Positions 10,333-21,019 are shown, counted from the first letter of the stretch. The stretch: DNA of 64,000 nucleotides from Tritrichomonas musculus (GCA_039105265.1 JAPFFF010000003.1:4402001-4466000); one strand, 5' to 3'. The notes: generated from the letters alone by a model not told the origin. Numbers and translations: made by a program.

Positions 10333-10614
10333 TCACTCTGGTTCACCAGTAGGTATACTATATCCTATTATAGCCATTTCTGGCCAAAAAGCGTGATATA
10401 TAGCAGTCCAAACTCCGAATATGAAAATTGCACCCCAAAACAGGAAAAAGCAGCGGTTGGCAAGCTTTGCTAAATATTCGCTTTCAGCTTTCCTCTTTGA
10501 AGCATATATCCAGCACATAAGCCAAGAAAGAGGCATTAAGCCAAATCCTACTAAATACATAATTCTAGCATTTTTTTCGTACTTATAGAGTTCTTCTTTT
10601 CTGTTTGGATCCAT
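10333..10614 (-). CDS. PEN-2-like gamma-secretase subunit
   Basis: PEN-2 is the smallest subunit of gamma-secretase, where it triggers presenilin maturation. This 93-aa protein has the family's length and layout: a short charged N-terminus, a first hydrophobic segment at residues about 19-38 (MYLVGFGLMPLSWLMCWIYA), a basic linker, a second hydrophobic segment at about 55-77, and a C-terminal tail ending YSIPTGEPE. The tail matches the animal PEN-2 ending (DYLSF..IPLGTP), and the GGF/GFGLMPLSWL segment matches the animal GGFxxLPFLW motif. The gene is divergent from the ubiquitin-like gene at 10717, with about 100 bp between start codons, so the two may share a promoter region. Confidence 0.8.
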   Translation of the reverse strand: MDPNRKEELYKYEKNARIMYLVGFGLMPLSWLMCWIYASKRKAESEYLAKLANRCFFLFWGAIFIFGVWTAIYHAFWPEMAIIGYSIPTGEPE

Positions 10615-10716
10615 GTTAAATTTTCTATTATTTCAACTTTTTCATAAAGAAAGTGTAAATGTATCAAATTTTGATCCGCTACTTTCGCCTTAAAAGGTCA
10701 ATTTAAATATATATAA

Positions 10717-11334
10717 ATGGATTCATTAATTGAAAACACAGATGAAAACTTTGATTATCCATTGCAAGATTTTTTAATTCAAGATGATCTTTCAAGTTTG
10801 ACAAAAACAATCAAAAAATCTTCAAACGAATCAATTACTATATTTATCAAATGTGTTTATCCAAATCCTTCCAATCCTGGAGAAATGATTCAAGTTACTG
10901 GATCCCAAACATGCAATTCATCTCAAAAAGTTCAATATGTTGTTGACGCTTTTCTCAAATCTTATCCTGAAATTCCAAAAAACAGAGAATACTATCTTGG
11001 CTATGATCAACTTCTTTTCAGAGAAGGAACCCTTCGTGAATGTGGAATTACACATGGGAAGTCAGTTGAACTTTATGCACCTGGAAAAAACGCTGCTGCA
11101 TACCATAATGAAGGTCTATCTATGATTGTCTGGTCAATCATTCCTTTTGTAATTGGAATTGCAGCACTTCTATTTTCAATTACTGCAACAAAAGTTAGAA
11201 ATGATTTTCAAGCATTATTTTTATTTCTTGGTTTACTACTTGTAATTCCTTCAACATTAATTATAGTTATTGGTCTTATTTTGATACCAAAATGTAATAT
11301 GCCTTGTTACTTTGTTGGAACAAAATGGTTTTAA
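10717..11334 (+). CDS. Ubiquitin-like domain protein with two C-terminal membrane segments
   Basis: This 205-aa protein has a ubiquitin-like domain at about residues 37-127 (ITIFIKCVYP... YYLGYDQLLFREGTLRECGI... KSVELYAPG). It keeps the family pattern of a buried IxLxxK-type strand, a helix, and an L-xxxxLxxxGIxxGxxxxL ending. Two hydrophobic segments follow at about 139-160 and 168-192 (ALFLFLGLLLVIPSTLIIVI). There is no C-terminal di-glycine, so this is a fixed domain, not a conjugated modifier. The topology resembles membrane-anchored ubiquitin-like proteins of the ER, but I cannot name an orthologue. A candidate initiator TCAATTTA lies 19 bp upstream of the ATG. Confidence 0.75.
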   Translation: MDSLIENTDENFDYPLQDFLIQDDLSSLTKTIKKSSNESITIFIKCVYPNPSNPGEMIQVTGSQTCNSSQKVQYVVDAFLKSYPEIPKNREYYLGYDQLLFREGTLRECGITHGKSVELYAPGKNAAAYHNEGLSMIVWSIIPFVIGIAALLFSITATKVRNDFQALFLFLGLLLVIPSTLIIVIGLILIPKCNMPCYFVGTKWF

Positions 11335-11553
11335 CATATATATTTTTTGTTTTATATGAGATAGAGGAGATAGCTTTTATTATACGAAGTTTTTTTTACA
11401 TATGTATAGAGTAAATGTGTTGTTTGATTTTATAACTTTAATTCAAATGATTTAATGAGTTACTTGAATTTATATTCACCTTTTTTATTTGAATAAAAAA
11501 AAAAATTGAAATAAGAAAATAAATAAACGTATTTATATATTTTCAATCTACAA

Positions 11554-11934
11554 ATGACAAAAGCGCGAAAAGGAATCAGTGAACGAGCTGTTGAAAGGCT
11601 TGAAGAAAAAGGATATCTTATGAGTATTAGGGCTGAAATGAAAGCTGAAGTTATGAAATGCCTTGTTGAAATGGAAGAACAAGGAGAAATTCCCCCTCAC
11701 CTACGTATAAAGCGTTACACGCCATCTGAGGAAGAAGATTATCAAGCACTTGCTTATATTGCCGAGTTTATGCGTTTCCATGGATTAGAAAATTCTTTAA
11801 CTTGTTTGAAAGCAGAAGTGAACGGTGAAATACCAAACATAAGAACAGGTAATAAGCAAAGTGAGCTTGCAGCTGCAATTCAAGCAAAAGTTCAGGATAG
11901 CGATGAATCTGATAATCCACTTTTTAGACACTAA
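11554..11934 (+). CDS. LisH-domain protein of the FOR20/CEP20 (FOP/TON1) type
   Basis: This 126-aa protein has the arrangement of FOR20/FOP N-terminal proteins, which work at centrosomes and basal bodies. A helix with the pattern ERLEEKGYLMSIRAEMKAEV (family: L...G.l..ikA.iRaeVf) comes first. After an acid-rich spacer, a LisH-like helix pair reads ALAYIAEFMRFHGLENSLTC and then LKAEVNGEIP. LisH mediates dimerisation. In a flagellated protist a basal-body role is plausible, but that is inference. The short C-terminus is Asp/Glu-rich. Length matches family members of about 120-175 aa. Confidence 0.7.
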   Translation: MTKARKGISERAVERLEEKGYLMSIRAEMKAEVMKCLVEMEEQGEIPPHLRIKRYTPSEEEDYQALAYIAEFMRFHGLENSLTCLKAEVNGEIPNIRTGNKQSELAAAIQAKVQDSDESDNPLFRH

Positions 11935-12631
11935 TTTATATATTTATATTTATTTTTCTGATAATTTATTTGATTGATTATTAATTAATAAAGATTTCAA
12001 GGTAAGCTTCTTTTTTTTTTTATGATACCAAAACTAAGATTTAATTATTATTATTTTATATCTTAGTATAATTTAAAGCATCTTGCTAACGCCAAAAAAA
12101 TGGGGTTGTTCATCTAAAGCCACATTTTTTGAAAAAAATATCTATGAAAAAGAAAATAACGTTTATTGGTTATCTTTTTATAATGTATTTGAATTAACCA
12201 AAATATCAAATTTAGATTAACGTTATTTGTTAACTTAATTAATTAGTTTTATTAACCACTTCTTAATTGAATAAAAACGGCCCTTCTTAATGACATACGT
12301 GCTTTTTGACCTTGAAAAAGTTTTGTTTTACCCCTGAAAACAACTATTATTAATGACAAACGGTCTTTCTAGGTCAAAAAAAATAGATGTATTAGTTTAT
12401 ATTACTTCTAAACTGGAATCAAAAAAGGAGTAGCATAATGATAACTTTATAAATGGCTTGTACTTTCAAAAAATGGTGTCGTGTTCATGCTTTTTTAAAT
12501 CCAGTTTGCATGAAAAAAAAAAAATTAAAATTATAAACAAATAAAACTCTTTAATTTGATTTATTTGTTTTCAAATGAAATATTAGCTTTCTTTCTAGAG
12601 CAAAATGGAAATTATAAGTGATTTTTTTTTT
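11935..12631. other. Intergenic, no gene seen
   Basis: This is 697 bp between the convergent LisH and BspA-like genes. It is AT-rich and holds poly-T and poly-A tracts. Two loosely similar stretches begin with a caaaaaatgg-like string followed by gttcat (near 12096 and 12472). No open frame, tRNA-like fold or clear terminal inverted repeat was found. Confidence 0.5.
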
Positions 12632-15600
12632 TTATAAATCAACGCTATAGCTGAAATCATCAGCATTTTTCGGGAAGACAAACATATGTTTGTTGTTGTA
12701 TACAATCACGCATATTAAAATTATTATTGCAATAATAAAAATGATGTTGAAAACGCCGGAAACAATGAGCAATGCTTTGTTATTATTTTTCATAACTTCT
12801 TTAGTAATTATTGGGCAATCTTCTTTTGATGGTTCAGGACAAGAAACAATAGAAACTTCACAAGCACATTCGCTTTGTTCAGGGCAAGAAAAATGCGATT
12901 CAGGACAGGCAGTTGGCTCAGGACATGACAATTCTATTGTTTCTAGTGAAGGACAAATTGTTGGCTCAGGACATGACAATTCTATTGTTTCTAGTGAAGG
13001 GCAAATTGTTGGCTCTGGACATGACAATTCTATTGTTTCAAGTGAAGGGCAAATTGTTGGCTCAGGACAACTTATTTCGTCATTTTCTTTTATCAGTCCA
13101 GTGTCATATCCATACCACAAGTAGTGGTTGCTTTCAGGATCAATTGTGCTTTGAGGGACATAATTTTTCCATCCATTTTCAGATGGAATTGAAATGCTTG
13201 GCACAACTCCGGCATTCTTGAAAATGTCTTCGTTGAATTGATTAGGTGGTTCCATTCCTAATTTAATATTAGACAATTGATTACAATTGCCAAAAATATG
13301 AGAAGAACTTAAATGAACAGTTGAGAGAGAAGATAAATCAATTGTTTTCAAATTGATACATCCTTCAAAATGAGAATCACCAATGATATTTCTGAGATTT
13401 GGCAATTCCAAATTCTCAAGTGAAATGCAATTCTTAAAGGATTCTTGAAGCATTATTGAAGCTGTATTTAATTGAATTGTCTTCAATTTTCGTAATTCTG
13501 CAAATAAATTACTAGGAATCGTTGTTAAGAGAGGAAGTGAAATCTCTTCAAGTTTATTGTCACCTAAAAACTCATCACTTCGTAATGTTTGTTGTAAATC
13601 CATTGATATCTTTTTCAAATTTTGAATATTTTGAAATGCATTCATGCCAATAATGATTTCTGGATGAATTATGATTTCATTAAGCATGTCACAACCTTCA
13701 AATGTGCCAATTTCTATTTCAGATAATGTTCCCAAATTGGCTTCAAATTTTTCTAATGTTGAGCTGCCTTTTGTCATTTCTTTAAGATCATTCGAATCAA
13801 CATGGCCACCGATAAGATCAAGTGTTTTCAATTGAAATGTTTCTCTAGTAAAATCATTGTTCTTGTTGAATGTAAGTTTTCGGCTTTGATATTCAAAACC
13901 ATTAATTTTATAGCTTAATAAAGGTGGAAGAAAATTGGAATCAATCTTAATGCCACACCATTTTTCATCTTCAATAATATCATCGACAACATGTGATTGA
14001 TCGTCATAAACAACATAATCTTCTTCTTTTGGAAGAACAAGTTTAATATTCACACAATCTTTAAATACATCTTTGTTAAATGTCAGAGGTTCTATTGATG
14101 GTAATTTGATCACCATTAATTGCTTACAATTTTCAAATATTTTGGTTGCCGAATTATCAACTTTCGACAATGAAGATAAATCAATTTCTCTTAATTTATG
14201 GCAATTTGAGAAAATGAAATCGCCTTTAAAAACTTGGCAATTAGGAATCAGTATTGTATTTAAAGAAGAACAACTTTGGAAGCAACCTTCACTAATAAGA
14301 CTAACTTCTTTGAATTCTATTGATAACAATGATGAGCAACCATTAAAACAATTCTGCATTAATGAAACATTTTGCATTATTTTAACATGAACCAAATTTT
14401 TCAAATCTTTAAATTGCTCAGCTTCCAAAATAGATGATTCTAATGATGCTTCTTCACTAACTGTGAACTTTGTTAATGATGTTAATGATTTTATTTCATT
14501 TAAATGAAGAGTTTTAATCATTCCTTTCTGTATTTCAATAGTTTTTACTTCTGAAATTGATAAAGATTCTGATTCCACTGCTTTTGTAAGAGTAGCACCA
14601 TTAATTGCATCTCTTTCATTTATGGAAACAGTGATATACAGTTGAATTAGATCAATTCCACACCATTTCAAATCGTTTTCAGAATCATTCTCAACATCTG
14701 TATTTGAGTCATAAATTCGAAGTTTATCATCTGTTAATCCGTATATAATAACATCTTTTCCAATGAAGGTGTCTTTATTGAATGTTTTCGGCGGTGTCGA
14801 TGGTAAACTAATTTTTTGTAATGGGCAGTCTAAAAATATTTTTGTGGATGATGAATCAACATTAACGAGGTTTTTAAGACTTATTGATGTTAATGAAGTA
14901 CAACCTTCAAAATGAGAATCACCTTCGAATGTATCAACATTCAAATCAATGTTTTCAAGACTTATGCAGCCTTTAAATGCTGAATCACAAATAGTTGTTG
15001 CATCTTCAATTAAAACTTCCTTTAATTGAATGCAATTCATAAAGAATTCAGAAGGAATTGATTTTATTAACGGTAAAGCGATTGAAACAAGATTTGATCC
15101 TTTAAAAGATCCGCTTGTAAATTCGCCTCTAAAATCAACCAATTTTGAAATCAGTAAATTTTCAAGGAATGGAAGATCTTTCAATATTTCAAATATTGAG
15201 GATATTTGAACAATTCCATTTCTTATTTCTAATGATATAATTTCAGATTTTGGTATTCCTGAAAAAGAAACGCAATCAATCAAACTTGTTCCACGGATAT
15301 ATTTCTTGCCATTATTGATCTTTATGTATATTATGCTTGTTGGTAATATTAAACCACACCATAATCCATCGTTTTTCTTATCACCATCTATACTTATGCT
15401 CTTATCATATGTATCATAATCAGTGTTCTTTGGTAAAATGAGATTCAATTGCTCATTTACATCATAAAAAATGTTTTTATTGAAGGTTGCTGGTGGTATT
15501 GAAGGTAAATACAATGAAGTAAATTTTTTACAACCTTGAAAAATCATATCAGATTCTTTTTCAATGTTCTTCAATGATAATAAAGATAATGTTGTTAATT

Positions 15601-18600
15601 CTTGGCATCCTTCGAAATGATAATTTCCAATAATTGATTCTAAATCATCTAAAATAACTGATTTTAATTGTATGCATCCCTTAAAGGCAGATCCTTGAAG
15701 TGTCTTTGCACATTTTATTTGAACTGATTCCAAAGATGTACAACCTGAAAAGGCTTCTTTTCCAATTTCAAAATCACATTGGGATAACAATGAAATTGTC
15801 TTTAGATTTGTGTTTTGTGAAAATGCACTTTGTGGTATGTTTTTGATAGAAACATCTTCATTTGTTGAAAATGAAATGATTGTGTCAGGAAGTTTAAAAT
15901 CACTTGAACAAATTTCACCATAAATAACGTCAATAAATTGAGCATCATTTGGAACGATACTCTTCAATGTTAATCCACTTTTAGCTTCTCCATCAATTAT
16001 GCATTTAACCAAAAAGTAATTTAATTGTAATGAGTAAAATTTCAAGTTACTATCATCTCCATCTGCTGAATCATATTCAATGGAGGCTTCATTTGAGACA
16101 CCAACCAATAATGGACTTATATCGAATAGAAATTGTCCATTATTTATCACAGGTGGTGTTTCAGGAAGTGAAATTGATGATAATAAAGGAGAGTCCTTTG
16201 CTACATATCCAGTAATTGATGCTGTTTTTAACTTTGGAAGATTGATAGTTTTAAGTAATTGGTTATTTGAAAAGAAATCATTCCCTGCTATTTCTTCAAC
16301 AAGTTCAAATGTAAGTGATTCAAGTAATGTAGGTCCATAAAAGCATCTTGATTTCAATTTTCTTACAGTTGTACATGTTATTGTTTGTAAGCTAGAGCAG
16401 CCTTCAAAAGAACATTCATCTATTACACTTATACTACAATAAATGAAAACTTTTTGAATTTTAGTTTGACAATATAAAAAATTAATTGGAATAGCTTCAT
16501 TCTCGATTGAAACAGAAGAGTCTATTGTTAATTCAATCAAATTAACAAAATTGGTTTTAAACAATTTCATTTCTTCTTGTGAGACATAACCTTTAACTAT
16601 TTGTAAAACTGTTATTTGTGTTGTTAACAATCCAGTTGAACTGCAAGCATCAAATAAATCAAAGCCAGTGCCAAATTGTTCATTAGCAATTATTTCAACA
16701 ACATCATGTTCATATAAAACGATTCCGCACCATTTATGGTCTTCAATCACATCACCTTCAATACTAACATCATTATCATAAATAGTAAAAGATTCAGGAG
16801 AAACGTAAACTTTTCCTTTGAAATCTTGGAATGTGTCTCTATGAAAAACTTTCGGTGGTTTGAGTGGAAGATAAATGATTTGAAGTCCACTGCATCCTTT
16901 AAATAAATTGGGAGATTCATTGTTAACAATCATTAAAGATTGAAGTGAAAGAGATTCAAGACTTTTGCAATTATAAAAAACATAATCACCAACAATTTCT
17001 TTTACTTTTGGTATTTCAAGTTCAACAAGACTAATGCAATTACGAAAAGCAGATGATTCAATTGTAGTAGTTTGAGGTAACTTACATGAAATTAATTGCT
17101 TGTAATCAGAAAATGTGTTTTCAGGAACAGTTATTGCATTTGGGAAATTAACATGTGTTAAGAGATGAGGTGAGGTGATCAATCCAAATTGAATTGAAGA
17201 ATAGCCAAGTGTTACTTTTTTTATATTTGTACATCCATCAAAGGCTTTGTAATTCATTTTTTGACATGAATCTAAAAATACTTCAGCAAGATTTGTACAA
17301 CTTTGAAACATGCCAATTTGCACATATGTTATCTTTTTAAGTGAAGCTGAATAAAGATCTGAACATCCTTCAAATTGATTTCCAAAATCTTTATTTGGAC
17401 TAGGAAGATATTCAGTTGAAGCCTCTGTAACGCAATCAAATTCTACTTTGGTCAATGATGTCATAGCTAATGAAAAAGCTCCAATTGAAATTAAATTAGG
17501 CAAATGTATTGTTTTCAAATAATAACAATTTCTAAATGCATTTATGCCTATTGAAATACAATTTTCTGCCGAGAATGAAGTTAAATTTGTGCATTTATAA
17601 AAACTACTACTTCCAATAGTTTTTAATGTTGGTAAATTAATGTTTATTGGTCCTTGAAGACTTGAAAAACTTGTTTCTCCTATAGAATCAATTATTGGAA
17701 ATGTTATATTTGATAACAAATTGCAGCTTAAAAAAGCATCGCGTGATATTTTTGTTACAAGTGGAAGATCAACATAAATTAAATTTTTGCAGCCACTAAA
17801 CATTCCGATTTGAACCTGAGTTATTTTTTTCATTGTTATCGATGTAAGTTTGGAACATTGGTAAAATTGATGTCCATAATCTTTAGTAGTACCAGACAAA
17901 ATTCCGGCTTCTGTGACATTATTCATTTCAATATCAGTCAATGATGTATCCATAAATGCATATGGTCCGATCTTTTTCAAATTCGGTAAATATATTGTAT
18001 GAAGGTTATGACAATTTCGAAATGCATACGAATCTAACGATTTACAATTTTCTGATGAAAATATTTGTAAATTGGTGCAACTATCGAATCCTTTATAACC
18101 TATTGAATCAAGTAATGGCAGATTTATTTCTTTTATTCCAAGAAGACCTTCAAAACTTGATTCTCCTATTGATGTAAGAACTGGAAACGAGATGTTCTCC
18201 AATGAATTACATCCAGAAAATGAATCTCTTTTTATGCTTGTAGCAGATTGGAAAGAAATGTATTTTAATTTGTCACAATTAATGAACATGCCAATTTGAA
18301 TAAAAGATAATTTTTGCATTGTTATCGAAACAAGTAAAGAACATCCATGAAATTGATTACCATAACTTTTAGCTGAAATACTAACCATTTCTGCTGATGT
18401 AACATTATTCAATTCAACTTCAACTAAAGCTGTATTTCTGAATGAGAATGCTCCAATACTTGTTAAACTTGGAAAATATATCGAGTTGAGTTTGGAGCAG
18501 CCATCGAAAGCATAATTTCCAATTGAAACACAATTTTCAGCAGAGAAAGTTTTTAGATTAAGACAACCATGGAAAGCGTTATCACCAATAGAATTGACAA

Positions 18601-20938
18601 GAGGTAAATTGATATCAGTAAATCCAGCAAGATTATTGAAAGCTTGCTCTCCTATTTTGCTAAGAAGTGGTAATGTGATTGATGTCAATGAATTGCATCC
18701 TAAAAAAGCTTGAAATTTTATATTTGTTACTTGAGGAAAGTTGACATTGGTTAATTTGTCACAATTAATGAACATGCCAATTTGAATAAATGGTAATTTT
18801 TGCATTGTTATTGAAACAAGTAAAGAACATCCATAAAATTGATTACCATAACTTTTTGCTGAAATACTAACCATCTCTGCTGATGTAACATTATTCAATT
18901 CAACTTCAACTAAAGCTGTATTTCTAAATGCGAATGATCCAATACTTGTCAAACTTGGAAAATATATCGAGTTGAGTTTGGAACAACCATCGAAAGCATA
19001 ACTTCCAATTGAAACACAATTTTCTGCAGAGAATGATTTCAAATTCGTACATCCTGCAAAAGTAGAACTGCCTATAGAAGTAACAGAAGGTAAATCAACT
19101 TCAATTAACCCTGGATTCCCATTAAATGCTGTATCTCCAATTTTACTAAGAACTGGAAAAGTCAGAGTTTCCAATGATTTACAACCTCGAAATCCATCTA
19201 TATAAATTTGTTTCACTAGAGGGAAATCAATATCTTTTAAATTGTTGCAATTAAGAAACATATTGATTCGTATATATGTTAATTTTTTCATTGATACAGA
19301 AATCAAAGAACTACAACCTTCAAAATGATTTCCTTTATCTTTTCCAATAATGACAATTTGATTGACTTGTGTAACATTATCTAATTCAACTTTTTCCAAT
19401 GCTGTTTGTCTAAAAGAATAGGCTCCAATGCTAATTAAATTTGGCATATTAATTGATGTTAACTTAATGCATTCTGAAAATGCATAATCACCTATTTTAG
19501 TGCAACTTAAGAATGATACTTCTTCTAAATTATTGCATTTTTGAAATGCTTTATCTCCAATTGTATGTACTGAATCCATTTGTACATAAACTAAGCAATT
19601 AGAAGTATCAAATAAACTATTAGAAATACTCTTCATATTGGGGAATATTAAAACTTGTAAATTCGGACAACTGCCTATTGAATGTGGTTCAATTATTTCT
19701 ACATTTTCCATTTCCAATTTATTCAATTTTGAACAACCATAAAACATTTTATTTGTCAATTTTGAAACCAAAGGTGCATTAACACTTTCTAAATATTTAC
19801 AGTTCATAAATTGACCACCAACGTTCTTGTTTCCATCAACTGTTCCGATGTTCAAAGAGTCTAATTTAGGGAAGTCAATTGATGTTAAACCTGTATCACT
19901 AAATGCTGCATATGAAATTGATCTAAGTTCGGGCATTTCAACTCTTGTTAATTCATTACAATAACGAAATGAAAATGCATCAATTGATTGGCATGAATTA
20001 AGAACAACCGTCTTTAACTTATTACAATTTTGATAGGCCGATAAACCAACGGTTTTAACGTTTTCAAAATCTACTTCAGTTATGGTTTCAATACCAGAAA
20101 AAGCATTATCTCCAATTGCTACTAAAGAAGGAAATGTAATAGTTGAAAGTTTAATACATCCTGAAAAACAACTATCTTTTATTGTTGTTATTTTTGTGCC
20201 AGTAATTGTATTAAGCGATGTGCAATCTTTGAATAAAAATGTTTCTAACGTTTCAACATTGTTTAAATGAACAACTTCTAATTTTGTGCAAGATTCAAAA
20301 GAATGTCCCTGATTATTTATCATAGCTAAATTTTCAAATTGAATTGATATTAAAGCGGTGCTTTTGAAACAATAAGAGCCAATTGATGATAACATTGGTG
20401 CATCAAATACAGAGAGCAATGAACAATCGCTAAATGAATAATCGCCAATTTGAGTTAATTGATCAAAATTAACTGAAGTTAGAGATGTGGAAGAGAAGCC
20501 ATAATTGCCGATGATTTGAAGAAGAGGTATTGAAACAGTTGCTAATGACTTGCATAAATTAAACGCATTAGAATATATTTGTGTGCATGATGAAAAATGA
20601 ATTGACTCGAGTTGTTGACAATTTTCAAAACTGTTCGATCCAATTGAAGTGGCACCATCGATTGTTACGGTTTTTATTGAGTCCATATTTTGAAATAATT
20701 TGTCATCAATAGCTCCATCAAAGCATTCTTTGGGAACAGTCAATGTTGTTAGTTTCACATATTCAGTTGAAAGAGAATTCACTGGGAAATCGCCTTCAAT
20801 AACTTCAATTGATATAATTTCATTTGTCCCTGATCCAAAAGTCTCTAATATATTTTCATAGGAATCACCCGTGTATTCATTCTGGTTTATTTTAATTGTC
20901 AATGGAAGAACTAAAATTGCTAATAGTATGAATAGCAT
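12632..20938 (-). CDS. BspA-like leucine-rich-repeat surface protein, giant, membrane-anchored
   Basis: This 2768-aa protein belongs to the BspA/TpLRR (LRR_5) family, greatly expanded in trichomonads and tied to adhesion and surface interaction. A signal peptide is present (MLFILLAILVLPLTI). About 2500 residues of 22-24-residue repeats follow the pattern I..xAFxxCxxLxxVxLPxxxxIG. Five modules ending in a W-C-G (last W-Y-G) motif lie at residues about 1400, 1860, 2089, 2326 and 2607, each preceded by PPxxFNKDxF and a YDxxxxVExD strand. A Cys/Pro-rich stalk with three near-identical 16-residue repeats (SCPEPTICPSLETIEL) comes next. A single membrane helix at about 2720-2745 and a 23-residue cytoplasmic tail ending FSYSVDL complete the chain. 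The topology is type I surface. The frame is open throughout 8.3 kb. Confidence 0.93.
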   Translation of the reverse strand: MLFILLAILVLPLTIKINQNEYTGDSYENILETFGSGTNEIISIEVIEGDFPVNSLSTEYVKLTTLTVPKECFDGAIDDKLFQNMDSIKTVTIDGATSIGSNSFENCQQLESIHFSSCTQIYSNAFNLCKSLATVSIPLLQIIGNYGFSSTSLTSVNFDQLTQIGDYSFSDCSLLSVFDAPMLSSIGSYCFKSTALISIQFENLAMINNQGHSFESCTKLEVVHLNNVETLETFLFKDCTSLNTITGTKITTIKDSCFSGCIKLSTITFPSLVAIGDNAFSGIETITEVDFENVKTVGLSAYQNCNKLKTVVLNSCQSIDAFSFRYCNELTRVEMPELRSISYAAFSDTGLTSIDFPKLDSLNIGTVDGNKNVGGQFMNCKYLESVNAPLVSKLTNKMFYGCSKLNKLEMENVEIIEPHSIGSCPNLQVLIFPNMKSISNSLFDTSNCLVYVQMDSVHTIGDKAFQKCNNLEEVSFLSCTKIGDYAFSECIKLTSINMPNLISIGAYSFRQTALEKVELDNVTQVNQIVIIGKDKGNHFEGCSSLISVSMKKLTYIRINMFLNCNNLKDIDFPLVKQIYIDGFRGCKSLETLTFPVLSKIGDTAFNGNPGLIEVDLPSVTSIGSSTFAGCTNLKSFSAENCVSIGSYAFDGCSKLNSIYFPSLTSIGSFAFRNTALVEVELNNVTSAEMVSISAKSYGNQFYGCSLLVSITMQKLPFIQIGMFINCDKLTNVNFPQVTNIKFQAFLGCNSLTSITLPLLSKIGEQAFNNLAGFTDINLPLVNSIGDNAFHGCLNLKTFSAENCVSIGNYAFDGCSKLNSIYFPSLTSIGAFSFRNTALVEVELNNVTSAEMVSISAKSYGNQFHGCSLLVSITMQKLSFIQIGMFINCDKLKYISFQSATSIKRDSFSGCNSLENISFPVLTSIGESSFEGLLGIKEINLPLLDSIGYKGFDSCTNLQIFSSENCKSLDSYAFRNCHNLHTIYLPNLKKIGPYAFMDTSLTDIEMNNVTEAGILSGTTKDYGHQFYQCSKLTSITMKKITQVQIGMFSGCKNLIYVDLPLVTKISRDAFLSCNLLSNITFPIIDSIGETSFSSLQGPININLPTLKTIGSSSFYKCTNLTSFSAENCISIGINAFRNCYYLKTIHLPNLISIGAFSLAMTSLTKVEFDCVTEASTEYLPSPNKDFGNQFEGCSDLYSASLKKITYVQIGMFQSCTNLAEVFLDSCQKMNYKAFDGCTNIKKVTLGYSSIQFGLITSPHLLTHVNFPNAITVPENTFSDYKQLISCKLPQTTTIESSAFRNCISLVELEIPKVKEIVGDYVFYNCKSLESLSLQSLMIVNNESPNLFKGCSGLQIIYLPLKPPKVFHRDTFQDFKGKVYVSPESFTIYDNDVSIEGDVIEDHKWCGIVLYEHDVVEIIANEQFGTGFDLFDACSSTGLLTTQITVLQIVKGYVSQEEMKLFKTNFVNLIELTIDSSVSIENEAIPINFLYCQTKIQKVFIYCSISVIDECSFEGCSSLQTITCTTVRKLKSRCFYGPTLLESLTFELVEEIAGNDFFSNNQLLKTINLPKLKTASITGYVAKDSPLLSSISLPETPPVINNGQFLFDISPLLVGVSNEASIEYDSADGDDSNLKFYSLQLNYFLVKCIIDGEAKSGLTLKSIVPNDAQFIDVIYGEICSSDFKLPDTIISFSTNEDVSIKNIPQSAFSQNTNLKTISLLSQCDFEIGKEAFSGCTSLESVQIKCAKTLQGSAFKGCIQLKSVILDDLESIIGNYHFEGCQELTTLSLLSLKNIEKESDMIFQGCKKFTSLYLPSIPPATFNKNIFYDVNEQLNLILPKNTDYDTYDKSISIDGDKKNDGLWCGLILPTSIIYIKINNGKKYIRGTSLIDCVSFSGIPKSEIISLEIRNGIVQISSIFEILKDLPFLENLLISKLVDFRGEFTSGSFKGSNLVSIALPLIKSIPSEFFMNCIQLKEVLIEDATTICDSAFKGCISLENIDLNVDTFEGDSHFEGCTSLTSISLKNLVNVDSSSTKIFLDCPLQKISLPSTPPKTFNKDTFIGKDVIIYGLTDDKLRIYDSNTDVENDSENDLKWCGIDLIQLYITVSINERDAINGATLTKAVESESLSISEVKTIEIQKGMIKTLHLNEIKSLTSLTKFTVSEEASLESSILEAEQFKDLKNLVHVKIMQNVSLMQNCFNGCSSLLSIEFKEVSLISEGCFQSCSSLNTILIPNCQVFKGDFIFSNCHKLREIDLSSLSKVDNSATKIFENCKQLMVIKLPSIEPLTFNKDVFKDCVNIKLVLPKEEDYVVYDDQSHVVDDIIEDEKWCGIKIDSNFLPPLLSYKINGFEYQSRKLTFNKNNDFTRETFQLKTLDLIGGHVDSNDLKEMTKGSSTLEKFEANLGTLSEIEIGTFEGCDMLNEIIIHPEIIIGMNAFQNIQNLKKISMDLQQTLRSDEFLGDNKLEEISLPLLTTIPSNLFAELRKLKTIQLNTASIMLQESFKNCISLENLELPNLRNIIGDSHFEGCINLKTIDLSSLSTVHLSSSHIFGNCNQLSNIKLGMEPPNQFNEDIFKNAGVVPSISIPSENGWKNYVPQSTIDPESNHYLWYGYDTGLIKENDEISCPEPTICPSLETIELSCPEPTICPSLETIELSCPEPTICPSLETIELSCPEPTACPESHFSCPEQSECACEVSIVSCPEPSKEDCPIITKEVMKNNNKALLIVSGVFNIIFIIAIIILICVIVYNNKHMFVFPKNADDFSYSVDL
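12912..13070 (-). repeat. 48-bp coding tandem repeat in the BspA stalk
   Basis: Three copies start at 12912, 12960 and 13008, with a partial fourth at 13056. They differ at only a few bases. Each encodes 16 residues of the Cys/Pro-rich stalk just outside the membrane, so copy number sets stalk length without breaking the frame. Confidence 0.9.
18275..19040 (-). repeat. Internal segmental duplication in the BspA leucine-rich repeats
   Basis: Segments near 18275-18560 and 18761-19040 are almost identical over about 280 bp, offset by about 486 bp (162 codons). They encode the same run of repeats, including ALVEVELNNVTSAEMVSISA. The neighbouring repeats are far more divergent, so this looks like a recent in-frame duplication of several repeat units. 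Confidence 0.85.
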
Positions 20939-21019
20939 GTTATAACAAGCTCACAAAAAAATTGTGAAGTTTTTGATTGAAAAAAAAAATGTTTATTATA
21001 AATTGTGAGATATTAATTG

